A stretch of DNA of 64,000 bases from Halogeometricum sp. S3BR5-2. Its GTDB lineage: Archaea > Halobacteriota > Halobacteria > Halobacteriales > Haloferacaceae. The DNA is taken from NCBI RefSeq assembly GCF_031624635.1, contig NZ_JAMQOQ010000004.1, forward strand, positions 310,001-374,000. The letters run 5' to 3'. Made by a program: the position numbers and the translations under genes. Under the pieces are notes generated by a model, which was not told the origin of the DNA, made no database searches, and saw nothing but the letters and a program-made list of their open reading frames with translations. Each line of letters opens with the position of its first letter. The first letter of the stretch is position 1. Below are positions 8,527-16,178 of this stretch, piece after piece.

Positions 8527-8943
8527 TCAGAACCCGATGTGCGAGGAGGAACTCGGTCCGCCGTCCCTCTCGATACCGCCCTCGTGTAGATAGCTGTAGC
8601 TGTCGTCGACGAGGTGGACGTTCCCGTCCTCCACCGCGACGTCGACGTCCGGGAGCGTCGTCCCGGCGGCCTCCCCGTTGTCGCAGGCGCCCGAGCAGGC
8701 GTCGAACATCGACCCGTGCCGCGGACAGATGATCTGTCCGTCCCGCATGGCCGCGCCGGACCCCCGGTCCAGCCGCTGGTCCTCGTGCGTGCAGTTGTTC
8801 ACCCACGCCTCGACGCCGGGGTCCTCCTCGCACCGCACGAGGATGACCTCTCGCTCGTTGGTGAAGGCGTCCTCGGCGGTGAACAGGTACGACCCGGTCG
8901 CCGGCACGTCGTCGACGCTCGCAATCCGCGTTCCGTCGTCCAT
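8527..8943 (-). CDS. Rieske [2Fe-2S] domain protein
   Basis: This protein of about 138 residues carries both Rieske cluster-binding boxes: CTHEDQRL (Cys-X-His) and CPRHGSMFD (Cys-X2-His) about 18 residues later. It has no membrane anchor or Tat signal, so it is a soluble ferredoxin-like electron carrier rather than a cytochrome bc subunit. Such small Rieske proteins often serve ring-hydroxylating oxygenases; no oxygenase large subunit is in the window. ATGs at 8943 and 8952 are both possible. The Cys-rich stretch DACSGACDNGEAAG just after the second box is unusual. It precedes the TetR gene in an apparent two-gene operon. Confidence 0.9.
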   Translation of the reverse strand: MDDGTRIASVDDVPATGSYLFTAEDAFTNEREVILVRCEEDPGVEAWVNNCTHEDQRLDRGSGAAMRDGQIICPRHGSMFDACSGACDNGEAAGTTLPDVDVAVEDGNVHLVDDSYSYLHEGGIERDGGPSSSSHIGF

Positions 8944-9056
8944 CGACTCCACCTACTCGACAGACGGGCAAGTAGTCGTCGCTGCGCGACCGTCGCGTCG
9001 AAAGAAGGGTCCGACCGGTGATGCCCACGGTCGGAAAAACCGCCGCTCGGGGGAGT

Positions 9057-9656
9057 TTACTCGAAGAGCTGAACGGCTTCGCCGTAGCGGGAACTGGGTT
9101 CCTCCCAGTCGACGACCTCGAAGAAGTTGTCGATGAAGTCGCCACGGTCGGGACCGTAGTCGTGGTAGTAGGAGTGCTCCCAGACGTCCAGCGCGAGGAT
9201 GGGGTGGGAACCCCAGAGTACGCCCTGGTCGTGTTTGTCGACGACGACGTTCCGCAGCTGGTTCGAGAACGAATCGTAGACGAGGAGCGCCCAACCGCCG
9301 GCGTCCTTCGCGGCGGCCTCGAACTCGCCCTTCCAGGCGTCGTAGGAGCCGAAGTCCTCCTCGATGCGGTCGGCGAGGTCGCCCGAGGGCTCCGATCCTC
9401 CTTCCGGCGACATGTTCTGCCAGAACAGGTCGTGGAGGATGTGGCCCGAGCCGTTGTGGGTGACGTTACGAAGCGCGCCGCCCGACGAGGAGAAGTCGCC
9501 CTCCTCGCGGTTGGACTCCAGCGTCTCTTCGGCGCTGTTCCAGCCGTTCACGTAGCCCTGATGGTGGGTGTCGTGATGCCACGTGAGCACCTGCTCGGAG
9601 AGATGCGGTTCCAGTGCGTCGTAGTCGTACGGGAGGGGATCGAGTTCGTAGCTCAT
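9057..9656 (-). CDS. sod: Superoxide dismutase (Mn/Fe type)
   Basis: This 199-residue enzyme converts superoxide to oxygen and hydrogen peroxide in the cytoplasm. The metal ligands are present: His in SEQVLTWHHDTHHQGYV, His in NGSGHILHDLFWQN, and Asp and His in DVWEHSYYHDYG. Haloarchaeal SODs normally use manganese and begin close to YELDPLPYDYDALEPH, which supports the ATG at 9656 rather than one at 9668. It is transcribed divergently from the pirin gene; both are linked to oxidative stress in other organisms. An AT-rich segment at 9720-9737 (TATAATATC on the minus strand) may be its promoter, leaving a leader of about 45 bases. Confidence 0.96.
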   Translation of the reverse strand: MSYELDPLPYDYDALEPHLSEQVLTWHHDTHHQGYVNGWNSAEETLESNREEGDFSSSGGALRNVTHNGSGHILHDLFWQNMSPEGGSEPSGDLADRIEEDFGSYDAWKGEFEAAAKDAGGWALLVYDSFSNQLRNVVVDKHDQGVLWGSHPILALDVWEHSYYHDYGPDRGDFIDNFFEVVDWEEPSSRYGEAVQLFE

Positions 9657-9668
9657 CTGTATCGACAC

Positions 9669-9862
9669 TCCGTCGTTGGTCGGGAGCTAGTATGAAGGTT
9701 CGCTGAAACGGATTCCTGTATGAGATATTATACAACAGAAACGGAGGAATAAACGGGCAAAAACTGCTCTAAATCGGATATGTAGTATATACATATAGAA
9801 TATGACAACAGCGAGCTTCCGCTTTCGAGACCATTATCAGCGACGGCGACATTCGTCCGAAC
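9669..9862. promoter_or_regulatory. Divergent AT-rich promoter region between sod and pirin
   Basis: This 194-base spacer separates two divergent genes. It is much richer in A and T than its surroundings, with TATTATACAACAG near 9726 and TATATACATATAGAATATG around 9786-9804. At least two TATA-like elements can be placed, one for each direction, but neither is at the leaderless distance from its gene, so both mRNAs probably have leaders of roughly 40-60 bases. Confidence 0.45.
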
Positions 9863-10612
9863 ATGAGAAGGCGCGAAGCCGAGGACGGGTTCGAGGGGCC
9901 CGTCGCCGGACAGACCGTCCGACACGGGACGGGCGTGAACTCGAACCGCGCGTTTCCGACCGACGAGTACCCCTCGAACCTCGACCCGTTCGTCCTGTTC
10001 GAGCGGTTCTACGTCGACCCAGAGACGGGGTTTCCGATGCACCCGCACCGCGGGTTCGAGATCGTCTCCTACATGCTCGACGGCGGAATGGCCCACGAGG
10101 ACTCCCTCGGCGTCTCCCACACGGCCAGAGAGGGGAGCGCGATGCACATCGCCGCCGGGTCGGGCATCGAACACGCCGAACTCCCGGCCGACGACGCGGG
10201 GTGTAGCGGTCTCCAACTCTGGGTGAACCTCCCGCGCGAGAAGAAGGGGATGGACGCGTCGTACGCGGACGCCGAGGCGGCGGAACTCCCGACGGTCGAC
10301 CGGAACGGAGCCACGGTCACGACGGTCGTCGGCGAGGGGTCGCCGCTGTCCCCCGAGACGCCGACGGAGTACCTCGACGTGCGCGTGGACGACGCGTGGA
10401 CGTGGGACGCACCCGACGGCTGGGCGGGGTTCGTCTACGGCGTCTCCGGGACGGGGACGGTCGACGGCGAGGCGTTCGGCGCGGGCGACGTGCTCCCGAT
10501 GGCCGAGGCGCGACCGGTCGAACTCCGGAGCGAGGAGGCCCTCCGCGTCGTCACCGTCGCCGGGCGACCGCACGGCGAACCGATCCGACAGCGCGGCCCG
10601 TTCGTGCTCTGA
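9863..10612 (+). CDS. Pirin-family bicupin protein
   Basis: A 249-residue pirin. The N-terminal cupin has the metal-binding signature: His residues in PMHPHRGFEIVSYMLDG, and later AAGSGIEHAE supplying His and Glu. The second cupin begins near LDVRVDDAWTWDAP. Bacterial pirins include quercetin 2,3-dioxygenases and regulators of pyruvate dehydrogenase; the archaeal role is unknown. Its start at 9863 (MRRREAEDGFEGPVAG) is supported by the family opening a few residues in. Placement opposite superoxide dismutase suggests a shared stress-related context. It is cytoplasmic and ends 15 bases from the convergent regulator gene. Confidence 0.92.
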   Translation: MRRREAEDGFEGPVAGQTVRHGTGVNSNRAFPTDEYPSNLDPFVLFERFYVDPETGFPMHPHRGFEIVSYMLDGGMAHEDSLGVSHTAREGSAMHIAAGSGIEHAELPADDAGCSGLQLWVNLPREKKGMDASYADAEAAELPTVDRNGATVTTVVGEGSPLSPETPTEYLDVRVDDAWTWDAPDGWAGFVYGVSGTGTVDGEAFGAGDVLPMAEARPVELRSEEALRVVTVAGRPHGEPIRQRGPFVL

Positions 10613-10627
10613 CCGCGGTCTCCGCGT

Positions 10628-11284
10628 TCACTCGGCCTCGGCCCGTCCGACCCGTTCTCGGCCCGTCCGTCCGCTGCCGTCGGACAGCGCGGCCGACAGG
10701 AGCGTTCGTTCGGCCTTCCGGAGGTGTTCGTGCAGCGTCGCGCGACTGATGCCCAGTTCCTCGGCGAGGCGCTCGTTCGTTATCTTCCGCGGCCAGTCGT
10801 AGTACCCGCGCGCGAGGGCTTCGGTCGCGACTTCCCGCTGGCGGTCGGTGACGGGCGAGTCCGCCCCGTCGCTGAACTCCGTGAGCCGACCAAGCGTGAC
10901 GGTTCCGAACTCCCCCAAATCGTCGATGACGTCCCGGAGGTGGTCGCGCCGGAAGACGAGCACGTTGTACTCCCGTTGTCTCCCCGAGACGGTGTTCGAC
11001 CGGCGGAGCGTGCCGTGGTTCCGGTAGATGGCGGAGTACGCCCCGCAGGAGGGCTTGGTCACGAGGAGGTTCTCAGCGTCGAGACGCTGGACGTGTTCGA
11101 CGCGGTCGGTCGCTTCGAGTTCGGCCTGGAAGTCGTCGGCGTGCGCCCCCGCCCGGAGGACGAACGTGACGACGCCGTTCTGTAGCTCCTCGATTTCGAT
11201 TTCGATGGGGGCGTCGACGCCCGCCGTGAGTCGCCTGAGCACGCACTCGCGGTGCTGCGTGAAGTGTATGGTCGCGATGAACAT
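10628..11284 (-). CDS. HTH-10 (bacterio-opsin activator-like) transcriptional regulator
   Basis: A 218-residue regulator of the haloarchaeal Bat-like type. The N-terminal 150 residues form a sensor-like domain (MFIATIHFTQHRECVLRRLT, later LLVTKPSCGAYSAIYRNHGT). The C-terminal HTH-10 domain is canonical: TDRQREVATEALARGYYDWP followed by ERLAEELGISRATLHEHLRK and AERTLLSAAL. The ATG at 11284 is the natural start of the sensor domain. It is divergent from the hydantoinase operon with 153 bases between the start codons, so it may control that operon. A basic tail (GRTGRERVGRAEAE) follows the DNA-binding domain. Ligand unknown. Confidence 0.9.
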   Translation of the reverse strand: MFIATIHFTQHRECVLRRLTAGVDAPIEIEIEELQNGVVTFVLRAGAHADDFQAELEATDRVEHVQRLDAENLLVTKPSCGAYSAIYRNHGTLRRSNTVSGRQREYNVLVFRRDHLRDVIDDLGEFGTVTLGRLTEFSDGADSPVTDRQREVATEALARGYYDWPRKITNERLAEELGISRATLHEHLRKAERTLLSAALSDGSGRTGRERVGRAEAE

Positions 11285-11363
11285 CTGTGACGGCGGTGAC
11301 AACGCGTCCCACGACGAAAAGCGTACGTCGCGGACGGGCGTCCGAGGCCTTCGCCGCCGATAG

Positions 11364-11388
11364 CATATAAGCGGCCAACAGCTGTTGG
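11364..11388 (+). promoter_or_regulatory. TATA element abutting a perfect 14-bp palindrome upstream of the hydantoinase operon
   Basis: CATATAAG (11364-11371) is a clear archaeal TATA-like box. Three bases further on, 11375-11388 reads CCAACAGCTGTTGG, a perfect palindrome. The palindrome falls between the TATA box and the expected transcription start, where a bound protein would block initiation. The first coding ATG is at 11438. Candidate binders are the adjacent HTH-10 regulator or an IclR protein of which only fragments remain at 18.8-19.8 kb. Confidence 0.6.
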
Positions 11389-11437
11389 GACAATCCTTAC
11401 TCGGGAATCTTCCCTCTGATACGGCGAACGATACCAT

Positions 11438-13501
11438 ATGACATACAACCTCGGGGTCGACGTCGGCGGGACGTTCACCGACGTCATCGTCTTCGACGAG
11501 ACGACCCGCGAACTCACGATAGACAAGGTGCTCTCGACGCCCGCGAACCCCGACGAGGGGGTGCTCCGCGGCGTCGAGGAGGCGACGGAGAAGGCGGGGA
11601 CGTCGGTGGCGGAACTGGACCTGCTGTTCCATGGCACGACGGTGGTGACGAACATGCTGTTGGAGGAGACGGGGTCGCGCGTCGGCCTCCTCACGACCGA
11701 GGGGCACGAGGACATCCTTCACCTGGCGCGGGCGTGGACGCCGGGACCGCTGTACGGGTGGATGGGCATGGAGAAGCCGAACCCGCTCGCAGACCTCGCG
11801 GACACGCGGGGCGTCGCCGGCCGGATTCGCTCGCCCGGCGGAGAAGAGTCCGAACCGCTGGACGAGGAGGGGGTCAGGGAGGCGGTCACCGACCTCGCCG
11901 ACGCGGGGGTCGAAGCGCTGACCGTGGCGCTCTTGAACTCGTATCTGAACCCCGCCCACGAGGAGCGCATCCGCGACATCGCGGCGGAGGTGGCGCCCGA
12001 CCTGCCGGTGTCCGTCTCCTCCGACATTGTCCCCGAGTACGGCGAGTACGAGCGGACGCTGACGACCGTCATCAACGACTACGCGCGCCCGACGGTCATC
12101 CGCTACCTCGACGACCTGGACGACTCGCTCGCGGCGGCGGGGTCGTCGGCGACGATGAACGTCGTCCGCTCGGACGGCGGGCTGATGAGTTCGGCGGCGG
12201 CCAAGGAGCGACCGGTCGAACTCGCGCTCTCCGGACCGAGCGGCGGGGTGGTCGGCGCGGCGACCATCGCCGCGAAGAAGGGTGTCCCCGACGTGCTGAC
12301 GCTCGATATGGGCGGTACCTCGACGGACGTCTCGCTCGTCGAGGGCGGGACGCCGGAGACGACGCGGCGGACGAAGGTGGGCTACCGGGAGTTCACCTCC
12401 CGGTCGGTCGACGTGAACACCGTCGGCGCCGGCGGCGGCTCTATCGCCCGCGTCCAACTGAACGGCTCGCTACAGGTCGGCCCCGAGAGCGCGGGCGCCG
12501 ACCCCGGCCCGGCCTGTTACGGGCAGGGCGGCGAGGACCCGACGGTGACCGACGCGAACGTCGTCCTCGGGCGCATCCCGCCGTCGGTCCGACTCGGCGG
12601 TCGGATGGAACTCGACCGGGAGGCCGCTCGCGACGCGGTGGCGACCGTCGCCGAGGAACGTGACACGACCGTCGAGGAGGCCGCCCAGGCCGTCCTCGAC
12701 ATCGTCAACGAGAACATGCACGGCGCGCTCCGGGTCGTCAGCGTCGAACGCGGCTACGACCCCCGCGAGTTCGGCCTCGTCGCCTTCGGCGGCGCCGGCC
12801 CGATGCACGCGAACGCCCTCGCGGACGTGATGGGCGCGTACCCCCTCGTCGTCCCCCCCGGCCCCGGCGTGATGTCCGCGTTCGGCTTTCTCACCTCCGA
12901 CGTGCAGAACGAGTTCGCGGAGACGTACCTGGAGACGGAGGACGACGTCGACGGCGACGACGTGGCCGAGAAACTCGACGCCCTCGAAGCGGAAGCGGAC
13001 GAGTGGCTGGCCTCCGAGGGCGTCGACGAAACCGACCGCTCCTTCGAACACTACGCCGAGTGCCGGTACTTCAGACAGGACATCCAGATGTCGATTCCGG
13101 TCGACGTGACGAACCTGCGCGGCGAGACGGGACTCGCGGAGATAAAGGGCGACTTCGAGGCGCGACACGACAGGCGGTTCGGTTTCTCGCTCGACGCGCC
13201 GTTGGAGATAGCGAGTCTCCGCGTCGTCGGGAAGGGAGCCATGCAGGGCGTCACCATCGAGAAACGGGAGACGGCCGGCGCCGACCCGAGCGACGCCGAA
13301 GTCGACGTCGCGGAGGTGTACTTCCGCGGCGAGTACCGGGAGACGCCCGTCTACGACCGCGGCGAACTCCGGTCGGGCAACAGGCTCGACGGACCGGCCG
13401 TCGTCGTCGACGACGACTCGACCCTCGTGGTCCAACCGGACCACGTCGCGCGGGTCGACCGCTACGGAAACGTCGAGATAACCAGAGGAGAGAGCCAATG
13501 A
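11438..13501 (+). CDS. hyuA: Hydantoinase/oxoprolinase subunit A (HyuA)
   Basis: The 687-residue ATP-binding subunit of the hydantoinase A / oxoprolinase family, which couples ATP hydrolysis to opening of cyclic amides (hydantoins, 5-oxoproline) or to carboxylation of ketones. The acetate-kinase-like nucleotide fold is visible at both ends: GVDVGGTFTDVIVFDE at residues 5-20, LFHGTTVVTNMLLEETG at about 65, and LTLDMGGTSTDVSLVEGG near 288. VSVERGYDPREFGLVAFGGA near residue 430 is also a family hallmark. Length is normal. The stop overlaps the start of the B subunit (ATGA at 13498-13501), implying coupled translation. The true substrate is not defined by sequence; the amidase and lyase downstream suggest a nitrogen heterocycle. 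Confidence 0.93.
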   Translation: MTYNLGVDVGGTFTDVIVFDETTRELTIDKVLSTPANPDEGVLRGVEEATEKAGTSVAELDLLFHGTTVVTNMLLEETGSRVGLLTTEGHEDILHLARAWTPGPLYGWMGMEKPNPLADLADTRGVAGRIRSPGGEESEPLDEEGVREAVTDLADAGVEALTVALLNSYLNPAHEERIRDIAAEVAPDLPVSVSSDIVPEYGEYERTLTTVINDYARPTVIRYLDDLDDSLAAAGSSATMNVVRSDGGLMSSAAAKERPVELALSGPSGGVVGAATIAAKKGVPDVLTLDMGGTSTDVSLVEGGTPETTRRTKVGYREFTSRSVDVNTVGAGGGSIARVQLNGSLQVGPESAGADPGPACYGQGGEDPTVTDANVVLGRIPPSVRLGGRMELDREAARDAVATVAEERDTTVEEAAQAVLDIVNENMHGALRVVSVERGYDPREFGLVAFGGAGPMHANALADVMGAYPLVVPPGPGVMSAFGFLTSDVQNEFAETYLETEDDVDGDDVAEKLDALEAEADEWLASEGVDETDRSFEHYAECRYFRQDIQMSIPVDVTNLRGETGLAEIKGDFEARHDRRFGFSLDAPLEIASLRVVGKGAMQGVTIEKRETAGADPSDAEVDVAEVYFRGEYRETPVYDRGELRSGNRLDGPAVVVDDDSTLVVQPDHVARVDRYGNVEITRGESQ

Positions 13502-15366
13502 ACGGAGAGAACACGGACGAGACCCCCGACTTCGTCGGCGACCACGACGTCGACCGAACCACGCTGGACATCATCGAGAGCACGCTGTCGAACACCCGAT
13601 ACGAGATGGACCGGGTGCTGGAGACGACGGCTATCAGCCCCGTCATCCGCGAGCAGTCCGATCAGTTCCCCCTCATCGCCGACGCGGAGGGGCGCATGGT
13701 GATGGGGCAGTTCGGGTCGGCCATCGACACCATCCTCGAACACTCGCCGTTCGAGGTGTCGGACCTCGAAGACGGCGACGTGATAGCGACGAACGACCCG
13801 TACGCCTGCGCCGGCGCGGTGTCGCACACGCCGGACATGCTCCTCCTCAGACCCGTCTTCTACGACGGCGACCTCGTGGGTTACGCCAGCCAGTGGGGGA
13901 ACCTGATGGACGTGGGCGGGAAGACGCCCGGCAGCATGCCCGTGCAGGCGCGGACGATATTCGAGGAGGGGATGCGCCTGCCGCCGGTGAAACTGTACAA
14001 GCGCGGCGAGGTGGACGACGAACTGCTGGAGTCGTTCGCGCACAACACGCGCCTGCCCGACCACGCCGAGGCCGACATCAAGGCCCTCGCGGCGGGGACG
14101 AAGGCCGCCGAGACGCGCATCCGCGAACTCTGCGACCGCTTCGGGAAGGAGACCTACCTCGAAGCGTGCGACGCCATCCTCGACCGCACCCGCGAGGGGA
14201 TGATAGACCTCATCCGCGAGTTCGTTCCGGAGGGGGAGCGCTACACGTTCGAGGACCGCGTCGACGACGACGGGATGGGCAACGGTCCGATCACGCTCCA
14301 CCTCGAAATCTACCGCGAGGGCGATACGGTCCACCTCGATTGGACCGGCACGGACGCGCAGGTGCCGGGGACGGTGAACTTCCTCCTGAACGAGAAGATG
14401 TTCAAGATGTTCACCGGGGTGTTCCTCATCATGGCGTTCGACCCCCTCCTGACGTTCAACGACGGCTACTACGACCTCTTCGAGGTGACGCTCCCCGAGG
14501 GGTCGGTCGTCCAACCGGAATTCCCGGCGGCCCTCGGCAACCGCCTGCCGACGATGGCCCGGCAGTTCGACGTGCTGCAGGCGACGTTCTCGAAACTCAT
14601 CGACGACTTCTCCGTCGCCGGAAGCTACGGCACGTCACCGAACCTCGTCTACGCCGGCACCGACTCGGAGGGCAACGACTTCCAGATGCTCGAAATCCTC
14701 TACGGGGGAATACCGGCCCGCCCCGGCGGCGACGGCCTCGACGGCCACTCGTGGTGGCCGATGTTCCGCACCGTGCCGGCGGAGTACCAGGAGGCGTACT
14801 ACCCGCTCTCCATCGACGAGTACAGCACGCGCGCCGACACCGGCGGCCCGGGCGAGTTCCGCGGCGGCCACGGCATCACGAAGGTGTACACCTTCGAGGA
14901 GGACGGCGCGATAACGTTCCAGGACGACCGCGCGCACACCTACCCGTGGGGCGTCGACGGCGGGTCCCACGCGCGGACGAGCGAGAAGACGCTGATACGC
15001 GCCGACGGCACCGAAGCGGAGTTACCCTCGAAGGTCGAAAACGTCACCGTGGAAGCGGGCGACAAACTCGTCTTCAGCACCGCCGGCGGCGGCGGACTGG
15101 GCGACCCTCTCGACCGCGACTCCGCCGTCGTCGCCGGCGAAGTCGAACGCGGACTCGTCTCCGAGCAGGCCGCCCGAGAGGCCTACGGCGTCGTCCTCGA
15201 CGGCGAGGGCGGCGTCGACGAGGCCGCCACCGCCGACCGACGCGAGGAGGTCCGCGCGACCCGCGAGGACCCCGGACAGTTCGACTACGGACCGCTCCCG
15301 CCCGAGGACGAACTCGGAGAACGCATCGCCGAGGAACGGCGGGCGTTCGAGCGCGGACGGGAGTGA
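13498..15366 (+). CDS. hyuB: Hydantoinase/oxoprolinase subunit B (HyuB)
   Basis: The 622-residue partner subunit of HyuA. Family features are DRTTLDIIESTLSNTRYEMD near the N-terminus, DVIATNDPYACAGAVSHTPD near residue 97, and the C-terminal glycine-rich GGPGEFRGGHGITKVY and VFSTAGGGGLGDPLDRD. The ATG at 13498 overlaps the hyuA stop and gives MNGENTDETPDFVGDHDVD. HyuA and HyuB form a heteromeric ATP-dependent amidohydrolase in the cytoplasm. The isochorismatase-fold gene starts 25 bases after its stop, in the same apparent operon. N-methylhydantoinase, 5-oxoprolinase and acetophenone carboxylase subunits all belong here, so substrate assignment depends on context. Confidence 0.93.
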   Translation: MNGENTDETPDFVGDHDVDRTTLDIIESTLSNTRYEMDRVLETTAISPVIREQSDQFPLIADAEGRMVMGQFGSAIDTILEHSPFEVSDLEDGDVIATNDPYACAGAVSHTPDMLLLRPVFYDGDLVGYASQWGNLMDVGGKTPGSMPVQARTIFEEGMRLPPVKLYKRGEVDDELLESFAHNTRLPDHAEADIKALAAGTKAAETRIRELCDRFGKETYLEACDAILDRTREGMIDLIREFVPEGERYTFEDRVDDDGMGNGPITLHLEIYREGDTVHLDWTGTDAQVPGTVNFLLNEKMFKMFTGVFLIMAFDPLLTFNDGYYDLFEVTLPEGSVVQPEFPAALGNRLPTMARQFDVLQATFSKLIDDFSVAGSYGTSPNLVYAGTDSEGNDFQMLEILYGGIPARPGGDGLDGHSWWPMFRTVPAEYQEAYYPLSIDEYSTRADTGGPGEFRGGHGITKVYTFEEDGAITFQDDRAHTYPWGVDGGSHARTSEKTLIRADGTEAELPSKVENVTVEAGDKLVFSTAGGGGLGDPLDRDSAVVAGEVERGLVSEQAAREAYGVVLDGEGGVDEAATADRREEVRATREDPGQFDYGPLPPEDELGERIAEERRAFERGRE

Positions 15367-15391
15367 CTCCCCGGGGGTCCCGACAGAAACC

Positions 15392-16042
15392 ATGAACTGG
15401 GCACACGAGTTCGGCGCCGCCGACGGCTACGCCGACTACGAGGAGTCCGACTTCGGCGGGAGCGTCGGCCTCGGCGACCGGCCGGCCCTAGTCGTCGTCG
15501 ACCTGATAAACGCCTTCACCGACCCCGAGACGAAACTCGGGTCGGACGTGACGGGCGTGGTCGAACAGACCGCTCGACTGCTCGCCGCCTTCCGCGACCG
15601 CGACCTGCCGCGGTATTTCACCACCGTCGCGTTCGAGGAGTCGTACGGCGACGCGGGACGCTTCGTCGAGAAGGTACCCGCCCTGCGCGAGTTGCGACTC
15701 GGCACCGAGGCCGTCGCGGTCGACGACCGGGTCGCCCCCGAGGGTGACGAGCGGGTCGTCCTGAAGAAGTACGCCAGCGCGTTCTTCGGGACGGACCTCG
15801 CCACGGAACTGACGACCCACGGCGCGGACACGCTCGTCGTCGCCGGCGTCACGACGAGCGGATGCGTCCGCGCGACGGCCGTCGACAGCCTCCAGCACGG
15901 CTACCGGACGGTCGTCCCCGCCGACGCGGTGGGCGACCGGGCGGAGGGACCGCACCGCGCCAACCTCTACGACATCGACGCGAAGTACGGCGACGTGGTG
16001 ACCACCGACGCCGTGCTCGAACACCTCTCTACCGATGGATAA
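15392..16042 (+). CDS. Isochorismatase-fold cysteine amidohydrolase
   Basis: This 216-residue cysteine hydrolase has its catalytic triad visible: Asp in ALVVVDLINAFTDPE, Lys in VVLKKYASAFFGTDL, and Cys in VVAGVTTSGCVRATAVDSLQ preceded by the cis-peptide region. The N-terminal DYEESDFGGSVGLGDRPAL resembles N-carbamoylsarcosine amidohydrolases and maleamate amidases more than true isochorismatases. In creatinine degradation an N-methylhydantoinase (HyuA/HyuB type) makes N-carbamoylsarcosine, which an enzyme of this fold hydrolyses to sarcosine, CO2 and ammonia, so the operon order fits such a step. That is inference from context. Its stop overlaps the start of a 47-codon ORF (ATGGATAA at 16035-16042). 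Confidence 0.88.
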   Translation: MNWAHEFGAADGYADYEESDFGGSVGLGDRPALVVVDLINAFTDPETKLGSDVTGVVEQTARLLAAFRDRDLPRYFTTVAFEESYGDAGRFVEKVPALRELRLGTEAVAVDDRVAPEGDERVVLKKYASAFFGTDLATELTTHGADTLVVAGVTTSGCVRATAVDSLQHGYRTVVPADAVGDRAEGPHRANLYDIDAKYGDVVTTDAVLEHLSTDG

Positions 16043-16178
16043 CGACACTCACCCTACCCACGACGCGAACCAGACCCGACGCACCGATTCGACTCCGACC
16101 TCGGCGGACGCCGACTCGACGCCGGCGCCCACGCCGACGACTCCGCCCCGCGCCGACCGACCGGGGGTGCGACGGTGA
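16035..16178 (+). CDS. Possible coupled small ORF, 47 residues, Thr/Pro/Asp-rich
   Basis: A frame of 47 codons starts at an ATG inside the end of the amidohydrolase gene (overlap 16035-16042) and stops at a TGA overlapping the GTG start of the next gene (GTGA at 16175-16178). Its product (beginning MDNDTHPTHDANQTRR) is low-complexity, rich in Thr, Pro, Asp and Arg, with no domain, signal or membrane segment. The precise overlap at both ends suggests translational coupling through the spacer. It may be a genuine small protein or only a relay that carries ribosomes to the downstream GTG. Chance is possible, because GC-rich spacers often stay open. Confidence 0.4.
   Translation: MDNDTHPTHDANQTRRTDSTPTSADADSTPAPTPTTPPRADRPGVRR

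Noticed and set aside
11285-12457. Minus-strand extension of the HTH-10 regulator frame to over 600 codons
   Set aside because: It is the antisense of hyuA; the sensor domain clearly begins at 11284 and the extension has no protein-like pattern.
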